A stretch of 64,000 nucleotides of DNA from Leadbetterella lacunae (GTDB lineage Bacteria; Bacteroidota; Bacteroidia; Cytophagales; Spirosomataceae). Below are positions 43,571 through 53,134 of this stretch, in pieces; the stretch's first letter is position 1, and the number at the start of each line of letters is the position of its first letter. The stretch spans positions 2,294,001 through 2,358,000 of the forward strand of contig NZ_JBHRYQ010000001.1 in the NCBI RefSeq assembly GCF_042649125.1, read 5' to 3'. The notes under the pieces are model-generated. The model did no database searches. It was not told the origin of the DNA and worked only from the letters and a program-made list of their open reading frames with translations. The position numbers and the translations under genes are program-made.

Positions 43571-44914
43571 ATGAAAAGAAAAATTACCTTTCTCATTATT
43601 TCAATCTACTTTTTGGGGCTTTTCACCCCAGTTTTTTCTCAAAAAATAAAAGCATTGGTAGGCGGCACACTGATAGATGGTTATGGCGGAGTTCCGATAT
43701 TGAACTCTGTGGTGATTATTGAAGGCAAAAAAATAAAAGCAGTGGGCAGAATTGGCGAATTGGCAATTCCTAAAAATGCTGAAATAATCTCGACCGAAGG
43801 CATGAGCGTAATGCCCGGTCTGTGGGACATGCACGTGCACCTCATGATAAATGGTCACAGCGACTACGCACATTGGGACAGCACCTACATCAACGAATTT
43901 GAGTCCATCATAATGCCGTCTTCGGCTCACCAATTGCTAATGGCTGGGGTCACCAGTGCCCGAGATTTGGGTGCCCCGCTTGAGGCGAGTATCAATGTTA
44001 GAGATAAAATAAATAAAGGGCAGATTCCCGGACCAACAATTTATGTTTCGGGGCCATTTATTCAGCATAAACCTTACCCAAACACGGAGGCGTTTAGGTG
44101 GGGCGTAACAGGCGTAGCCGACGCACGAGCAAAAGTAAAAAGACTGGCAGACGCTGGGGTCGATGTCATCAAATTGATAGACCACGATGAAATGACACTT
44201 GAGGAGGCAAAAGCGGTGGTAGACGAGGCCCACAAGTACAATTTGCCCGTGGTGGCACACAGTCACAGACCCGAAGAAATAAGACGTGGACTCGAGATTG
44301 GAGTAGACTGTTTCGAACATACAGGACTTTCGTCTTCGCCCGAGTATCCGGCAGATATCATGCAAAGCATTAAAGAGCGTACAGCCAAAATGAACCTTGG
44401 ACCTATGTTTTGGACGCCAACCGTTGAAGGACTTTTTAACTACGAATATATGCGTGACAATCCAGAAAAATTGGACGATCCATCGTGGCACTTGGGACTA
44501 CCGCAAAGGATCATTGACGACATAAAAGGCTCATTGAAATATCCGGGCAGGATGCCATATTTTCAGTTAACACCCATCAGAAAGCCGACATTGGCACACA
44601 AAGTAAACCAACTAAAAGACGCCGGTGTAGTGCTCATGATTGGTACCGACAGTGGAATTCCGATGAAATTTCACAGCCAAAGTACCTGGAATGAGCTAGA
44701 CGTTTGGGTAAACAAACTTGGTTTTGACCCGCTGTATGCAATCAAAGCCGCCACCTATTGGCCAGCAAAAGCCATGAAAGTTGACGACCAATACGGCACA
44801 ATAAGCGAGGGCAAATACGCAGACATCATAGCAGTAAAAGGCGATGTGTTGCGATACATTTCCTTACTTCAAGATGTAAAAATGGTGATCAAACATGGCG
44901 AGCGAGTGAAGTGA
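43571..44914 (+). CDS. Exported amidohydrolase
   Basis: 447 residues with a signal peptide (ends near FSQ). Metal-ligand motifs of the amidohydrolase superfamily are visible: WDMHVHL (HxH), a Lys in VIKLIDHDEM likely carboxylated, VVAHSHR, FEHTGLS and the Asp in MIGTDSGIP. It resembles imidazolonepropionase-like cyclic-amide or dipeptide hydrolases exported by Bacteroidota. Substrate not predictable. Ends at a bidirectional terminator. Confidence 0.88.
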   Translation: MKRKITFLIISIYFLGLFTPVFSQKIKALVGGTLIDGYGGVPILNSVVIIEGKKIKAVGRIGELAIPKNAEIISTEGMSVMPGLWDMHVHLMINGHSDYAHWDSTYINEFESIIMPSSAHQLLMAGVTSARDLGAPLEASINVRDKINKGQIPGPTIYVSGPFIQHKPYPNTEAFRWGVTGVADARAKVKRLADAGVDVIKLIDHDEMTLEEAKAVVDEAHKYNLPVVAHSHRPEEIRRGLEIGVDCFEHTGLSSSPEYPADIMQSIKERTAKMNLGPMFWTPTVEGLFNYEYMRDNPEKLDDPSWHLGLPQRIIDDIKGSLKYPGRMPYFQLTPIRKPTLAHKVNQLKDAGVVLMIGTDSGIPMKFHSQSTWNELDVWVNKLGFDPLYAIKAATYWPAKAMKVDDQYGTISEGKYADIIAVKGDVLRYISLLQDVKMVIKHGERVK

Positions 44915-44935
44915 TTTTAGGCATTAATAAAAACG

Positions 44936-44971
44936 AAAAGCCGAGTGAAAATTAATTCACCCGGCTTTTTT
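44936..44971. terminator. Bidirectional terminator
   Basis: Stem AAAAGCCGAGTGAA/TTCACCCGGCTTTT (one mismatch) with an AATTAA loop and T tract, between convergent genes ending at 44914 and 44987. A-rich on the left, so it works for both strands. Confidence 0.88.
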
Positions 44972-44986
44972 CATTTGTGTTTTTTG

Positions 44987-45523
44987 TTACTTCCTAAGCC
45001 ACCAACCGAGCCACACACCTACTAGGCCATAACTGACCACAGCATCAATCATAGAGGTCACAACATGGTTTTCAAACCAAATAGAATTGGTGTAAGTTTC
45101 GGAAATGAACCCTATTAATCCTACAAAAACAGAGGTCAAAACTATGGTTTGCATATTCGGGCTACCCATTTTCAAAATAATCCAACAGAGCATCCAAATG
45201 GCAATAATATCTACTAAAACACCACGTGTCATATTCATTCCCATATTTGCATTATACGATTTATGGTAAAAAACCTGTGCCCAAGGTTTACCAGCTTGGT
45301 TTGTCATATGTTCTTGAGCAGCTTCGGCTGAGGTACCCGGTGGCACTGTGGGTAAAAAATACTGTCCCGGTTCAAGATTTTCATCTAAAACTTTCATAAT
45401 AGCGTCTTGGTTTGGGGTGTAGGCTTGCTCAGATGCATGCAGATTTAAAGCCGCCCACGACAAAAACTGCCAGATAAATAAAATCAAACCACCTACAATG
45501 GCTCCTATCAATGTTTTTTTCAT
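44987..45523 (-). CDS. Conserved membrane protein of unknown function
   Basis: 178 residues with an N-terminal helix (LIGAIVGGLILFIWQFLSWAAL) followed by a soluble segment (PNQDAIMKVLDENLEPGQYFLPTVPPGTS) and three C-terminal helices. The conserved-looking YFLPxVPPG segment lies between helices 1 and 2, probably facing the periplasm. No recognised family function. Monocistronic. Confidence 0.72.
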   Translation of the reverse strand: MKKTLIGAIVGGLILFIWQFLSWAALNLHASEQAYTPNQDAIMKVLDENLEPGQYFLPTVPPGTSAEAAQEHMTNQAGKPWAQVFYHKSYNANMGMNMTRGVLVDIIAIWMLCWIILKMGSPNMQTIVLTSVFVGLIGFISETYTNSIWFENHVVTSMIDAVVSYGLVGVWLGWWLRK

Positions 45524-45868
45524 AATAAATTAGGGTTTTGTTTAAAGATTTACCGAAATTAACAATAAAACATTAAACACAAAAATCTCAATGAAATTTC
45601 TATTACAACACCAAACTACTTCAAAATAAAACCGTTTCATTATATTTCAAGGCGAAAATAAAAAACCATTTCTTTCCTTAAAATCTAACTTTAGCACTTT
45701 AAATTTATCGTTTTTGGAGTCTCACGACGTTTTTTGTGTTAAACAAAAATAAAATTCTAAAATTTTTAGCCTAAATCCACCGTTAATGATTAGTTAAACT
45801 TTACCCGACATACTTATATGTTGGCAATAAATAATTTACTTTGGTACATAAATTAAATACAAAACCGA
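45524..45868. other. AT-rich divergent intergenic region
   Basis: 345 bases without a supportable gene. A near-consensus -7 box (TTACTTTG, 45836-45843) lies 25 bases before the ATG at 45869. Nothing else clear. Confidence 0.5.
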
Positions 45869-46606
45869 ATGACAAAATCCAATTTTAAAAAAATAAGCCT
45901 TTTAGCACTATCAATCTTAAGTTTTAATGCCGCTATAGCTCAAACTGCAGATGAGGTTATCGCCAAGTTTGAAGACAGCATTGGTGGAAAAGAAGTGCTT
46001 TCAACTGTAAAGAGCTACTCGTACGAGCGTTCATACAAAGCAAATGCCGCTACTGATTACGACGAAGAAGTGAGTGCAGTAATAGCTGAGAACAAATTCA
46101 CCAGAAAAAAATCGATACTTGGAAGAGACTTCTTTTATGTGTTAAACAACAACAGCGGTTGGATAAAAATACCAATGGGAAGTAGAGACAAAGCCCCTAC
46201 ATATAGCGTAAAAGACCTAAATGCATCAGAAAGAGGAGCATTAGCTGACGAACTTGCGGAAGGTTTATATCCGTTTATAAATTATTCAGCAAAAGGCCTA
46301 AAGTTAGTAGGAAGTGTAAAATCTGCGAACATTGAAGGCAAAGCATGTTATCAGTTGAGTTTTGAAAAAGGAGATAGCAAAAGAGAATATTATTTCGACA
46401 AAACTACGGGACTGTTAAATAGAGAAGTGGTTTTAGAAAATAATATCACAATAACTACAGATCATACCAAATACAGTACAACAGCCGAAGGCTTAAAATA
46501 CCCTTCTGAGTCTAATCTGTATAGCACTAAAGACAAGAAAAACACTGCTGTAACTACGAAACTAAACACTGCTCCGTCTTTTGACGCAGCCATGTTTGTT
46601 AAATAA
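45869..46606 (+). CDS. Exported protein, possible LolA-like fold
   Basis: 245 residues with a signal peptide ending IAQ. The start ADEVIAKFEDSIGGKEVLSTVKSY and the later GKACYQLSFEKGDSKREYYFDKTTGLLNREV segment suggest a LolA/LolB-like beta barrel half (outer-membrane lipoprotein-sorting fold), often seen as stand-alone periplasmic proteins in Bacteroidota. Exact role unknown. Its 3' end overlaps the convergent menD by 8 bases. Confidence 0.72.
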   Translation: MTKSNFKKISLLALSILSFNAAIAQTADEVIAKFEDSIGGKEVLSTVKSYSYERSYKANAATDYDEEVSAVIAENKFTRKKSILGRDFFYVLNNNSGWIKIPMGSRDKAPTYSVKDLNASERGALADELAEGLYPFINYSAKGLKLVGSVKSANIEGKACYQLSFEKGDSKREYYFDKTTGLLNREVVLENNITITTDHTKYSTTAEGLKYPSESNLYSTKDKKNTAVTTKLNTAPSFDAAMFVK

Positions 46607-48305
46607 GCGAAAAACCATTTTTAAGATCTTTGAAAATGCGAACGTCGTTTTCGGGATCAGTGAAAACCTCCAATATAGATGCCTTGTTAGCCTCATAAAG
46701 AGCTTTCAAGGCATTTTTCATTTCCTCCTCATTGCTCGCTTTTAGGTATTCCAAACCATTCTCTTTGGCCAGCAACTCGGCAGTTTTTGTTTGTTTCCCT
46801 ACAAAATAATCGGCGACCTCCGCCTGTTTAGAAGGGCCATCTATAATTCTGAAAATGTTGCCGCCTTCGTTGTTGATTAAGACTATCTTTAGGTTATTGG
46901 GCAAGTTTGCATTCCAAAAGGCATTTCTGTCATAAAAAAAAGAAACATCGCCAACTAAGCACGTCAAAACTTTATCTGTCTTCTTGGCCTGCCCTACAGA
47001 TGTGCTGACTATGCCGTCAATGCCACTTGTGCCTCTGTTGGCGTTTACTTGTATTTTTTTAGACGATTTTGTACCAAAAAGATTCGCATATCGGACCGGC
47101 ATACTGTTTCCAAGGTGCAAAATACTGCTTTCAGGCAATTGCTCTAAAAGTAACTGGGTAGCTTTTAGTTCTCCAAAATCAGCTGAAGCAAGAAACTTGT
47201 CTACATATATTTTGGCTTTTTCATCTGCGACTAACCAATTGGTTTTAAACTCACTTTCTTCGGCTTCATCGGCGGACCGCATTCTCCTTATTGAGCAAGT
47301 TTCAGAAAGTTCTCTCAAAAACTCTTTGGGATCCATTTCGATTTTCATCGTAAGCGACTGCAGAGGGTCAATCAAATCAGGGTGATTTTGAATGTGCCAA
47401 TGGTGTGTGGGCTTATTTTTTCTAATAAATTGCTTTAGATTTTTTGAAATAAATGATTTACCAAACGTCAATAACAAGTCTATCTCGCTTTCGGCCTCGC
47501 CTAGTTTAGCTATAAAAGTATCGTGCGACTTTATTGCTTTCTCGGTATTTACATTCGAGATAACATCAGCGATAACAATAACTTCTTCTTCTTGATCCAG
47601 TGCCGTAAGTTCAGCATCCAAATCTTCCGAATTTTGCCCAATGGCTATTATTTTGTTTTCAGCAGCTTCCCAAATCTCCAATAACTCCGCCCAAACCACA
47701 TTGCTTAGGGTGGGCTTAATTTCAGGATTTTTCACTACCCGTACATTACCATTAAAGTCATATTGTTCATTAGCATCTGGATAGAAAGGCTCTCTGATGG
47801 GCACATTGATGTGCACCGGACCTTTGGGGTGCTTTTGGGATAAAGAAATAGCCTCGTTTACTACTCTTTCTATGTGCCATTGAGCATCAGGATGTGCGTA
47901 ATCGGCTGGCAATTCGTAGGATTTCTTTACATGTTTTCCAAAAATATCACGCTGAAAAATGGTTTGTCCGTCGTACTGATTTATCCACTCTGGAGGCCTA
48001 TCTGCTGTTAAAACTATCAAAGGAACCTCTTGAAAATAAGCCTCTACCACCGCTGGAGAAAAATTATAGGCAGCAGAGCCTGAGGTACAAACCATTACCA
48101 CGGGCGTATCGGTCTGTATGGCCATGCCCATCGCCACAAACCCAGCAGAACGCTCATCGCTCAAAACCTCGCAGCTTATTTTTGGATTTCGGGCAAAAGC
48201 AAGGGTAAGTGCAGCACTTCGAGAGCCGGGACATAGCACTGCGTCTTTGATTCCGTGTGCAACACAGATTTCCGAAATTCCAAAAAGTGGTTTGAGTAAT
48301 GGCAT
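46599..48305 (-). CDS. menD: MenD, menaquinone biosynthesis synthase
   Basis: 568 residues. ThDP-dependent SEPHCHC synthase catalysing the second committed step of menaquinone synthesis. Family motifs: DAVLCPGSRSAALTLAF near the start (SRSxxL substrate Arg), ERSAGFVAMG, VVMVCTSGSAAYN, RPPEWINQYDGQTIFQ and, in the C-terminal ThDP domain, NRGTSGIDGIVSTS and VGDVSFFYD...NLKIVLINN for metal binding. Stand-alone here, without other men genes. Overlaps the convergent exported-protein gene by 8 bases. Confidence 0.95.
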   Translation of the reverse strand: MPLLKPLFGISEICVAHGIKDAVLCPGSRSAALTLAFARNPKISCEVLSDERSAGFVAMGMAIQTDTPVVMVCTSGSAAYNFSPAVVEAYFQEVPLIVLTADRPPEWINQYDGQTIFQRDIFGKHVKKSYELPADYAHPDAQWHIERVVNEAISLSQKHPKGPVHINVPIREPFYPDANEQYDFNGNVRVVKNPEIKPTLSNVVWAELLEIWEAAENKIIAIGQNSEDLDAELTALDQEEEVIVIADVISNVNTEKAIKSHDTFIAKLGEAESEIDLLLTFGKSFISKNLKQFIRKNKPTHHWHIQNHPDLIDPLQSLTMKIEMDPKEFLRELSETCSIRRMRSADEAEESEFKTNWLVADEKAKIYVDKFLASADFGELKATQLLLEQLPESSILHLGNSMPVRYANLFGTKSSKKIQVNANRGTSGIDGIVSTSVGQAKKTDKVLTCLVGDVSFFYDRNAFWNANLPNNLKIVLINNEGGNIFRIIDGPSKQAEVADYFVGKQTKTAELLAKENGLEYLKASNEEEMKNALKALYEANKASILEVFTDPENDVRIFKDLKNGFSLI

Positions 48306-48551
48306 TGGATAAATAGTTTTTACAAAAATAACGGCAAAATGCCTTCAATTCTAAAACAAAGAAAGTATTCTTAATTTTCTAAACCTTTAGATTTAGCATT
48401 TCGTTTTATATATCATCAAAAGTTTTCTGTAATTTTTAATCAAAAAACGAGGATTATCAACAAGCAATTCAAAAAAAGCTATTAGCAAAAAACAACTTTT
48501 GTACCTAGTTTTACGTATACATATACAAACAATGCCAAACCAAATCATAAT

Positions 48552-49967
48552 ATGAATAAAGTACGTGTTTTATTGTTGGGTGTTACCGTCTTGGTTTCTT
48601 TTTCATGCAAAAAATTAACAGAGGTTTTCCCAAAAGAAACTGAAGTAGTTACTACTCCGAACCCCAATGCAGAAGTCAATGCTTGGATTTATGAGCAACT
48701 AAAGACTTACTATTTATGGGAATCACAAATGAAAACTGAGGCAAATTCTAACAAACTTTTGGCTCCGGCAGTATATTTTGATTCCTTACTGGTGAAACCG
48801 GGTGTTTTAGATCGTTTTTCTTGGATTCAAGACGATGTGACTGCTCTTACAAACTCACTAAATGGCGTAAATAAAGTATTAGGAGTTAGGTTTACACCTT
48901 TTTATGCCAACAATGCTCAAACCAAAGTTGCCCTTTCTATCGCGTATGCTATTAAGGGCTCTCCCGCAGATCTGGCCGGTATAAAAAGAGGCGACTTTAT
49001 AACTAAGGTAAATGGAGTAGAGTTAACGATAGACAACTATTCCACTGCTTTAAATAATGACAACCTCAAACTCACTTTAGGAAACTATGTAAATGGAGAG
49101 GTAGTAAGCGGAACCACCGAACTAAACGTTACAAAAGCCGAAGTGCAAACTGACCCGATTCAATACAGCACTGTTTTGACCGTAGGTACCAAAAAAGTAG
49201 GATATTTGGTATATACTCAGTTTTTAACTCAATATGACAATGCAATTCGTGCGGTTTTTAAAGAATTTAAAGACAAAGGCGTAAATGAACTTGTGCTTGA
49301 CTTGCGATATAACGGTGGCGGATACATTTCTTCCTCAAACATCATAAGCTCTCTCATTGTGAAAAATTTAAAACCAGGTACACTTATGAGCTCGCAAGAA
49401 TGGAACACCGCACTTACCAAAGCATATAAAGCCCAATACGGACAAAATGTTTTTGATACCAACTGGCTCAATGAACCAAATAACTTGGGAACCTTAAATA
49501 GAGTATATATTCTTACTTCAAGAGGAACCGCGTCTGCTAGTGAACTGATTATAAACAATCTAAAACCATTTATGGATGTGATTTTGGTTGGAGACAACAC
49601 CTATGGTAAAAACGTAGGTTCGATTACATTATCTGACGATAAAAAAAGATGGGCTTGGGGAATGCAGCCAATAGTACTAAAAACAACTAATGCACTTGGC
49701 CAATCAGACTACGGCACTGTGGATGGTTTTACTCCAACCATAAAAGTAGAAGATAGAACTATTCCATTTAAGCCTTTTGGCGACCCGAACGAAACATTAT
49801 TAAAAGCAGCCCTAGGGCATATGAACGGAAACACGATGGCTTCCGTACCAAATGCCAAAATAAGTGCCGCCAAACAAGTAAATGTACTAAGTAGAACTTC
49901 TATTTTGGATAATCCTAAAACGGAGATTAACGATATGTGGATAGATAAACTTCCAGGTCATAAATAA
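48552..49967 (+). CDS. S41 family C-terminal processing-like peptidase, lipoprotein
   Basis: 471 residues with a lipoprotein leader (VSFSC19). PDZ-like region around SIAYAIKGSPADLAGIKRGDFITKVNG, then the tail-specific protease core: VGYLVYTQF, LVLDLRYNGGG, the nucleophile motif TASASELI and a downstream Lys in TYGKNVGS. Probably removes or trims C-terminal segments of envelope proteins. A near-consensus -7 (AACTTTTG) lies about 50 bases before the start; a terminator follows. Confidence 0.9.
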   Translation: MNKVRVLLLGVTVLVSFSCKKLTEVFPKETEVVTTPNPNAEVNAWIYEQLKTYYLWESQMKTEANSNKLLAPAVYFDSLLVKPGVLDRFSWIQDDVTALTNSLNGVNKVLGVRFTPFYANNAQTKVALSIAYAIKGSPADLAGIKRGDFITKVNGVELTIDNYSTALNNDNLKLTLGNYVNGEVVSGTTELNVTKAEVQTDPIQYSTVLTVGTKKVGYLVYTQFLTQYDNAIRAVFKEFKDKGVNELVLDLRYNGGGYISSSNIISSLIVKNLKPGTLMSSQEWNTALTKAYKAQYGQNVFDTNWLNEPNNLGTLNRVYILTSRGTASASELIINNLKPFMDVILVGDNTYGKNVGSITLSDDKKRWAWGMQPIVLKTTNALGQSDYGTVDGFTPTIKVEDRTIPFKPFGDPNETLLKAALGHMNGNTMASVPNAKISAAKQVNVLSRTSILDNPKTEINDMWIDKLPGHK

Positions 49968-49989
49968 TTTAGAAAGCGTTTAAAAACTT

Positions 49990-50020
49990 AAAGTCCGGAT
50001 GTCTCATTCGGACTTTTTTT
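49990..50020 (+). terminator. Rho-independent terminator
   Basis: AAAGTCCG/CGGACTTT stem extended by ATG/CAT inner pairs, then a T tract, 22 bases after the S41 peptidase stop. Confidence 0.88.
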
Positions 50021-50134
50021 GTGCCTTTATAAAACGAGTTTTAAAGAAATAAAAAATATTAGTAAAAAAAATTAATTGTTTTGACAACTAAATTAAAATA
50101 AATAAATAAATTGCAGACTATAAACAATTTAAAG

Positions 50135-51202
50135 ATGGCAACAGAAACATTAAACATTAAAGTAACAAAGACAAAAGAGAGTAAAATCAGTCAATTTGAT
50201 CCAAATAACATTTCGTTTGGAACAGTATTTACAGACCACATGCTGGTCGCAGACTGCATTAACGGCGAATGGCAAACACCCGAAATAGTCCCTTACGGTG
50301 AGATTGCTTACAACCCTGCTCTGGCTTCGCTACATTATGGTCAGTCGATATTTGAAGGAATGAAAGCTTTCAAAAACGAAGCTGACGAGGTGTTGATGTT
50401 TCGTCCACTCGAAAACTTTAAAAGATTCAACATTTCGGCAGAACGTATGTGTATGGCACAGGTTCCAGAAGAAATTTTTATCAATGGCTTAGAAGAATTA
50501 TTGAAAATAGATGCTGCTTGGGTACCTAAAGGCGAAGAAAACTCACTTTACCTAAGACCGTTTATGTTTGCAAGTGACGTATATTTGGGCGTTAGACCAT
50601 CTCAAAACTACCGCTTCATGATCATCATGAGCCCTGCAGGCCAATATTATGCTACACCACCTAAAGTTAAGGTAGAAACGGAATTTATCCGATCGGCAGA
50701 AGGTGGAGTTGGATATGCAAAGTGTGCAGGTAACTATGCCGCATCACTATATCCAGCCAAATTAGCAGCTGAGCAAGGTTACACGCAGTTGCTTTGGACA
50801 GACGCAAAAGAGCACAAGTACTTTGAGGAGTCAGGTACTATGAACGTAATGTTTGTTAAAGAAGGAAAAATAGTTACGCCAAAAGTAAGTACTACAATTC
50901 TTAAAGGAATCACGCGTGATACCCTTTTACAACTTGCCCAATCTATGGGTATTGAAATAGAAGAAAGACAAGTATCTGTGGCTGAAATTATAGAAGGCAT
51001 TACTGCCGGAACCGTAAGCGAGGTATTTGGAGTAGGAACTGCCGTTGTGGTTTCACCATTTGCAGCTATTGGTTTTGAAGGAACGGACTATAAGTTGGCC
51101 GAAATCAACGAAAATTCGGTTTCAAACAAACTTAAAAAAGCACTTAACGACATCAGAACCGGCAAAATAGCAGATACTTTTGGATGGGTTTGGAAAGTAT
51201 AA
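50135..51202 (+). CDS. ilvE: Branched-chain amino acid aminotransferase
   Basis: 355 residues from the ATG at 50135; the upstream TTG at 50111 adds only eight residues of low similarity. Class IV PLP fold with HYGQSIFEGMKAFK, EGGVGYAKCAGNYAAS (Schiff-base Lys in AKCAGNY), YFEESGTMNVMFV and a C-terminal TAGTVSEVFGVGTAVVVSPF. Transfers the amino group of Leu, Ile or Val to 2-oxoglutarate, the first step of leucine degradation and last of synthesis. A leucine-degradation cluster lies 5 kb downstream. Confidence 0.95.
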   Translation: MATETLNIKVTKTKESKISQFDPNNISFGTVFTDHMLVADCINGEWQTPEIVPYGEIAYNPALASLHYGQSIFEGMKAFKNEADEVLMFRPLENFKRFNISAERMCMAQVPEEIFINGLEELLKIDAAWVPKGEENSLYLRPFMFASDVYLGVRPSQNYRFMIIMSPAGQYYATPPKVKVETEFIRSAEGGVGYAKCAGNYAASLYPAKLAAEQGYTQLLWTDAKEHKYFEESGTMNVMFVKEGKIVTPKVSTTILKGITRDTLLQLAQSMGIEIEERQVSVAEIIEGITAGTVSEVFGVGTAVVVSPFAAIGFEGTDYKLAEINENSVSNKLKKALNDIRTGKIADTFGWVWKV

Positions 51203-51220
51203 TAGAAACTTTTCTAGATA

Positions 51221-51247
51221 AAAAAAGGCTCCGTGGAGCCTTTTTTT
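51221..51247 (+). terminator. Rho-independent terminator
   Basis: AAAAAAGGCTC-CGTG-GAGCCTTTTTTT: perfect stem with a 4-base loop and T tract, 19 bases after ilvE. Confidence 0.92.
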
Positions 51248-51436
51248 GTTTACACAAACGCCTGAAAATAAATATATTACAAAAATCACACAGCCGTTAG
51301 ATAACAAAATCAAAAACTATTTACATTTATGGCAAGGAAATTGTCTATTTGTTAATTGAAGATAATTAAAGGTTTCTTTTCCCCAATTAAAATACCTAAC
51401 AGAAGCCTTTTGTAATACATTTAAAAGACAGAAAAA

Positions 51437-51910
51437 ATGAAAAAGTTTACCTCATTGTTTATAATCGGATTTGCGGCCTTGTGCTTAAGTTCATTTGTAA
51501 TAGGCCCACAAACCTCAGCGGTTAAATTTTACTCAGGTACGTATGATAACTTTTTGAGAGAGGCAAAAAAACAGAATAAACCTATCATACTAGACTTTTG
51601 GGCTTCATGGTGTGGACCGTGTCAAAAATTAGAAAACGAAACTTTCTCAAACAAAGAGACGGCAGATTATATCAATAAAAACTTCATGGTTTTCAAAGTC
51701 GATATAGATACATTTGACGGTATGGAAATCGTTGATAGATTTGCGATAGACGTTTTTCCTACCTTAATGGTTTTAGATTCAAAATCCAACCCAAAAGACA
51801 GACTTAAGGGCTTTTATTCAGCCACTTATATGGAAAAAGAATTAGAAAAAATAATTCAAAAACATGGCATCAAAAACGCCTCTGAATCAAATTTTGTAGT
51901 AAGACGATAA
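51437..51910 (+). CDS. Exported thioredoxin-fold protein
   Basis: 157 residues with a signal-like N-terminus (FIIGFAALCLSSFVIG). The thioredoxin active site is C59-G-P-C62 in FWASWCGPCQK, and a cis-Pro is present in DVFPTLMVLD. Family members in the DsbD-gamma/thioredoxin-like group reduce periplasmic disulphides, but no partner is adjacent. Followed by hemE after 53 bases. Confidence 0.85.
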   Translation: MKKFTSLFIIGFAALCLSSFVIGPQTSAVKFYSGTYDNFLREAKKQNKPIILDFWASWCGPCQKLENETFSNKETADYINKNFMVFKVDIDTFDGMEIVDRFAIDVFPTLMVLDSKSNPKDRLKGFYSATYMEKELEKIIQKHGIKNASESNFVVRR

Positions 51911-51963
51911 TTTTTCTTACTCCTACTCATCCGAAAAGGGCATCTTATACGTAATTTTGTCCT

Positions 51964-52983
51964 ATGGAATTAAAAAACGACCTTTTTTTGAAAGCCGCCA
52001 AAGGCGAACAAGTAAGTAGAGTACCAGTTTGGATGATGCGTCAAGCAGGTAGAATTTTGCCCGAATACCGCAAAGTTAGAGAGCAAGCAGGCAGTTTCAT
52101 CAAACTAGCCACCACTCCCGAAATGGCCGCCGAGGTGACCATTCAGCCCGTAGATATATTGGGTGTAGACGCAGCTATTATTTTTTCAGACATTTTGGTG
52201 GTACCCGAAGCCATGGGACTTCCTTACGAAATGTTGGAAGCAAAAGGTCCAAATTTTCCCAAAACCATTCATACCCAAGCAGATATTGACGCTTTAGTGG
52301 TTCCAGACCCTGAAGATCAACTTTCATACGTTTTACAAGCTTTAGACATCGTCAAAAAAGACCTTGCAGGTAGAGTTCCTCTAATAGGATTTGCGGGTGC
52401 ACCATTCACTATTTTTTGCTATATGGTAGAAGGAAAAGGTTCAAAGACTTTCTCTTTAGCTAAAAAAATGCTCTACTCTGAGCCTACTTTAGCACACCAG
52501 TTATTACAAAAAATTACAGACACTACCATTGCCTACCTTAAAGCTCAGTTGGCTCACGGTGCAGACTTGGTTCAAATATTCGATTCTTGGGCTGGCATCT
52601 TAAGCCCAGACCAATACAGCGAGTTTTCGAGTCCATATATTTCTCAAATATGTGATGCCATCACTACGCACCCAGTAACAGTATTTGCCAAAGGTGCGTA
52701 TTTTGCGAGAGAAGAAATAGGGAAAATGAACTGCGAAGTAGTGGGACTTGACTGGAACATGAATATCGCCGAATCGAGAAAATTGATTCCTAACAAAACG
52801 CTGCAAGGAAACATGGACCCGTGTGTGCTTTACGCCTCTTTTTCTGAAATAGAAAAACATACGGTAGCCATGCTAGATGCCTTTGGAAAACAAAGATATA
52901 TAGCAAACTTAGGCCACGGCGTATACCCTGACACTGATCCTGAAAAAGTAAAATGCTTTATTGAGACAGTCAAAGCGTATTGA
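51964..52983 (+). CDS. hemE: Uroporphyrinogen decarboxylase
   Basis: 339 residues of haem biosynthesis. Diagnostic motifs: PVWMMRQAGRILPEYR (substrate-binding Arg), IFSDILVVPEAMG (catalytic Asp region), GFAGAPFTIFCYMVEGKGSKTF, DLVQIFDSWAG and LGHGVYPDTDPEKV. Converts uroporphyrinogen III to coproporphyrinogen III in the cytosol. Supplies haem for the c-type cytochromes seen elsewhere in the window, though it is not linked to them by operon. Confidence 0.97.
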   Translation: MELKNDLFLKAAKGEQVSRVPVWMMRQAGRILPEYRKVREQAGSFIKLATTPEMAAEVTIQPVDILGVDAAIIFSDILVVPEAMGLPYEMLEAKGPNFPKTIHTQADIDALVVPDPEDQLSYVLQALDIVKKDLAGRVPLIGFAGAPFTIFCYMVEGKGSKTFSLAKKMLYSEPTLAHQLLQKITDTTIAYLKAQLAHGADLVQIFDSWAGILSPDQYSEFSSPYISQICDAITTHPVTVFAKGAYFAREEIGKMNCEVVGLDWNMNIAESRKLIPNKTLQGNMDPCVLYASFSEIEKHTVAMLDAFGKQRYIANLGHGVYPDTDPEKVKCFIETVKAY

Positions 52984-53044
52984 TATTAACTGAAATTCGT
53001 TTTTTTAATTAAAGAAAGGGCTATCAACCATAGTTTTCGGAGAA

Positions 53045-53052
53045 TATTTTTG
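53045..53052 (+). promoter_or_regulatory. Putative -7 box (TATTTTTG) of the OmpA/PD40 gene
   Basis: TAnnTTTG match about 82 bases before the ATG at 53135, implying a long leader. Uncertain. Confidence 0.3.
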
Positions 53053-53134
53053 TTTTTTTGTGGTAGAACTAAATTGATTCGTTCATTTATTTCGTTGATA
53101 ATAAAAAAACAGAAAATCCCTTTCTCATAAAAAA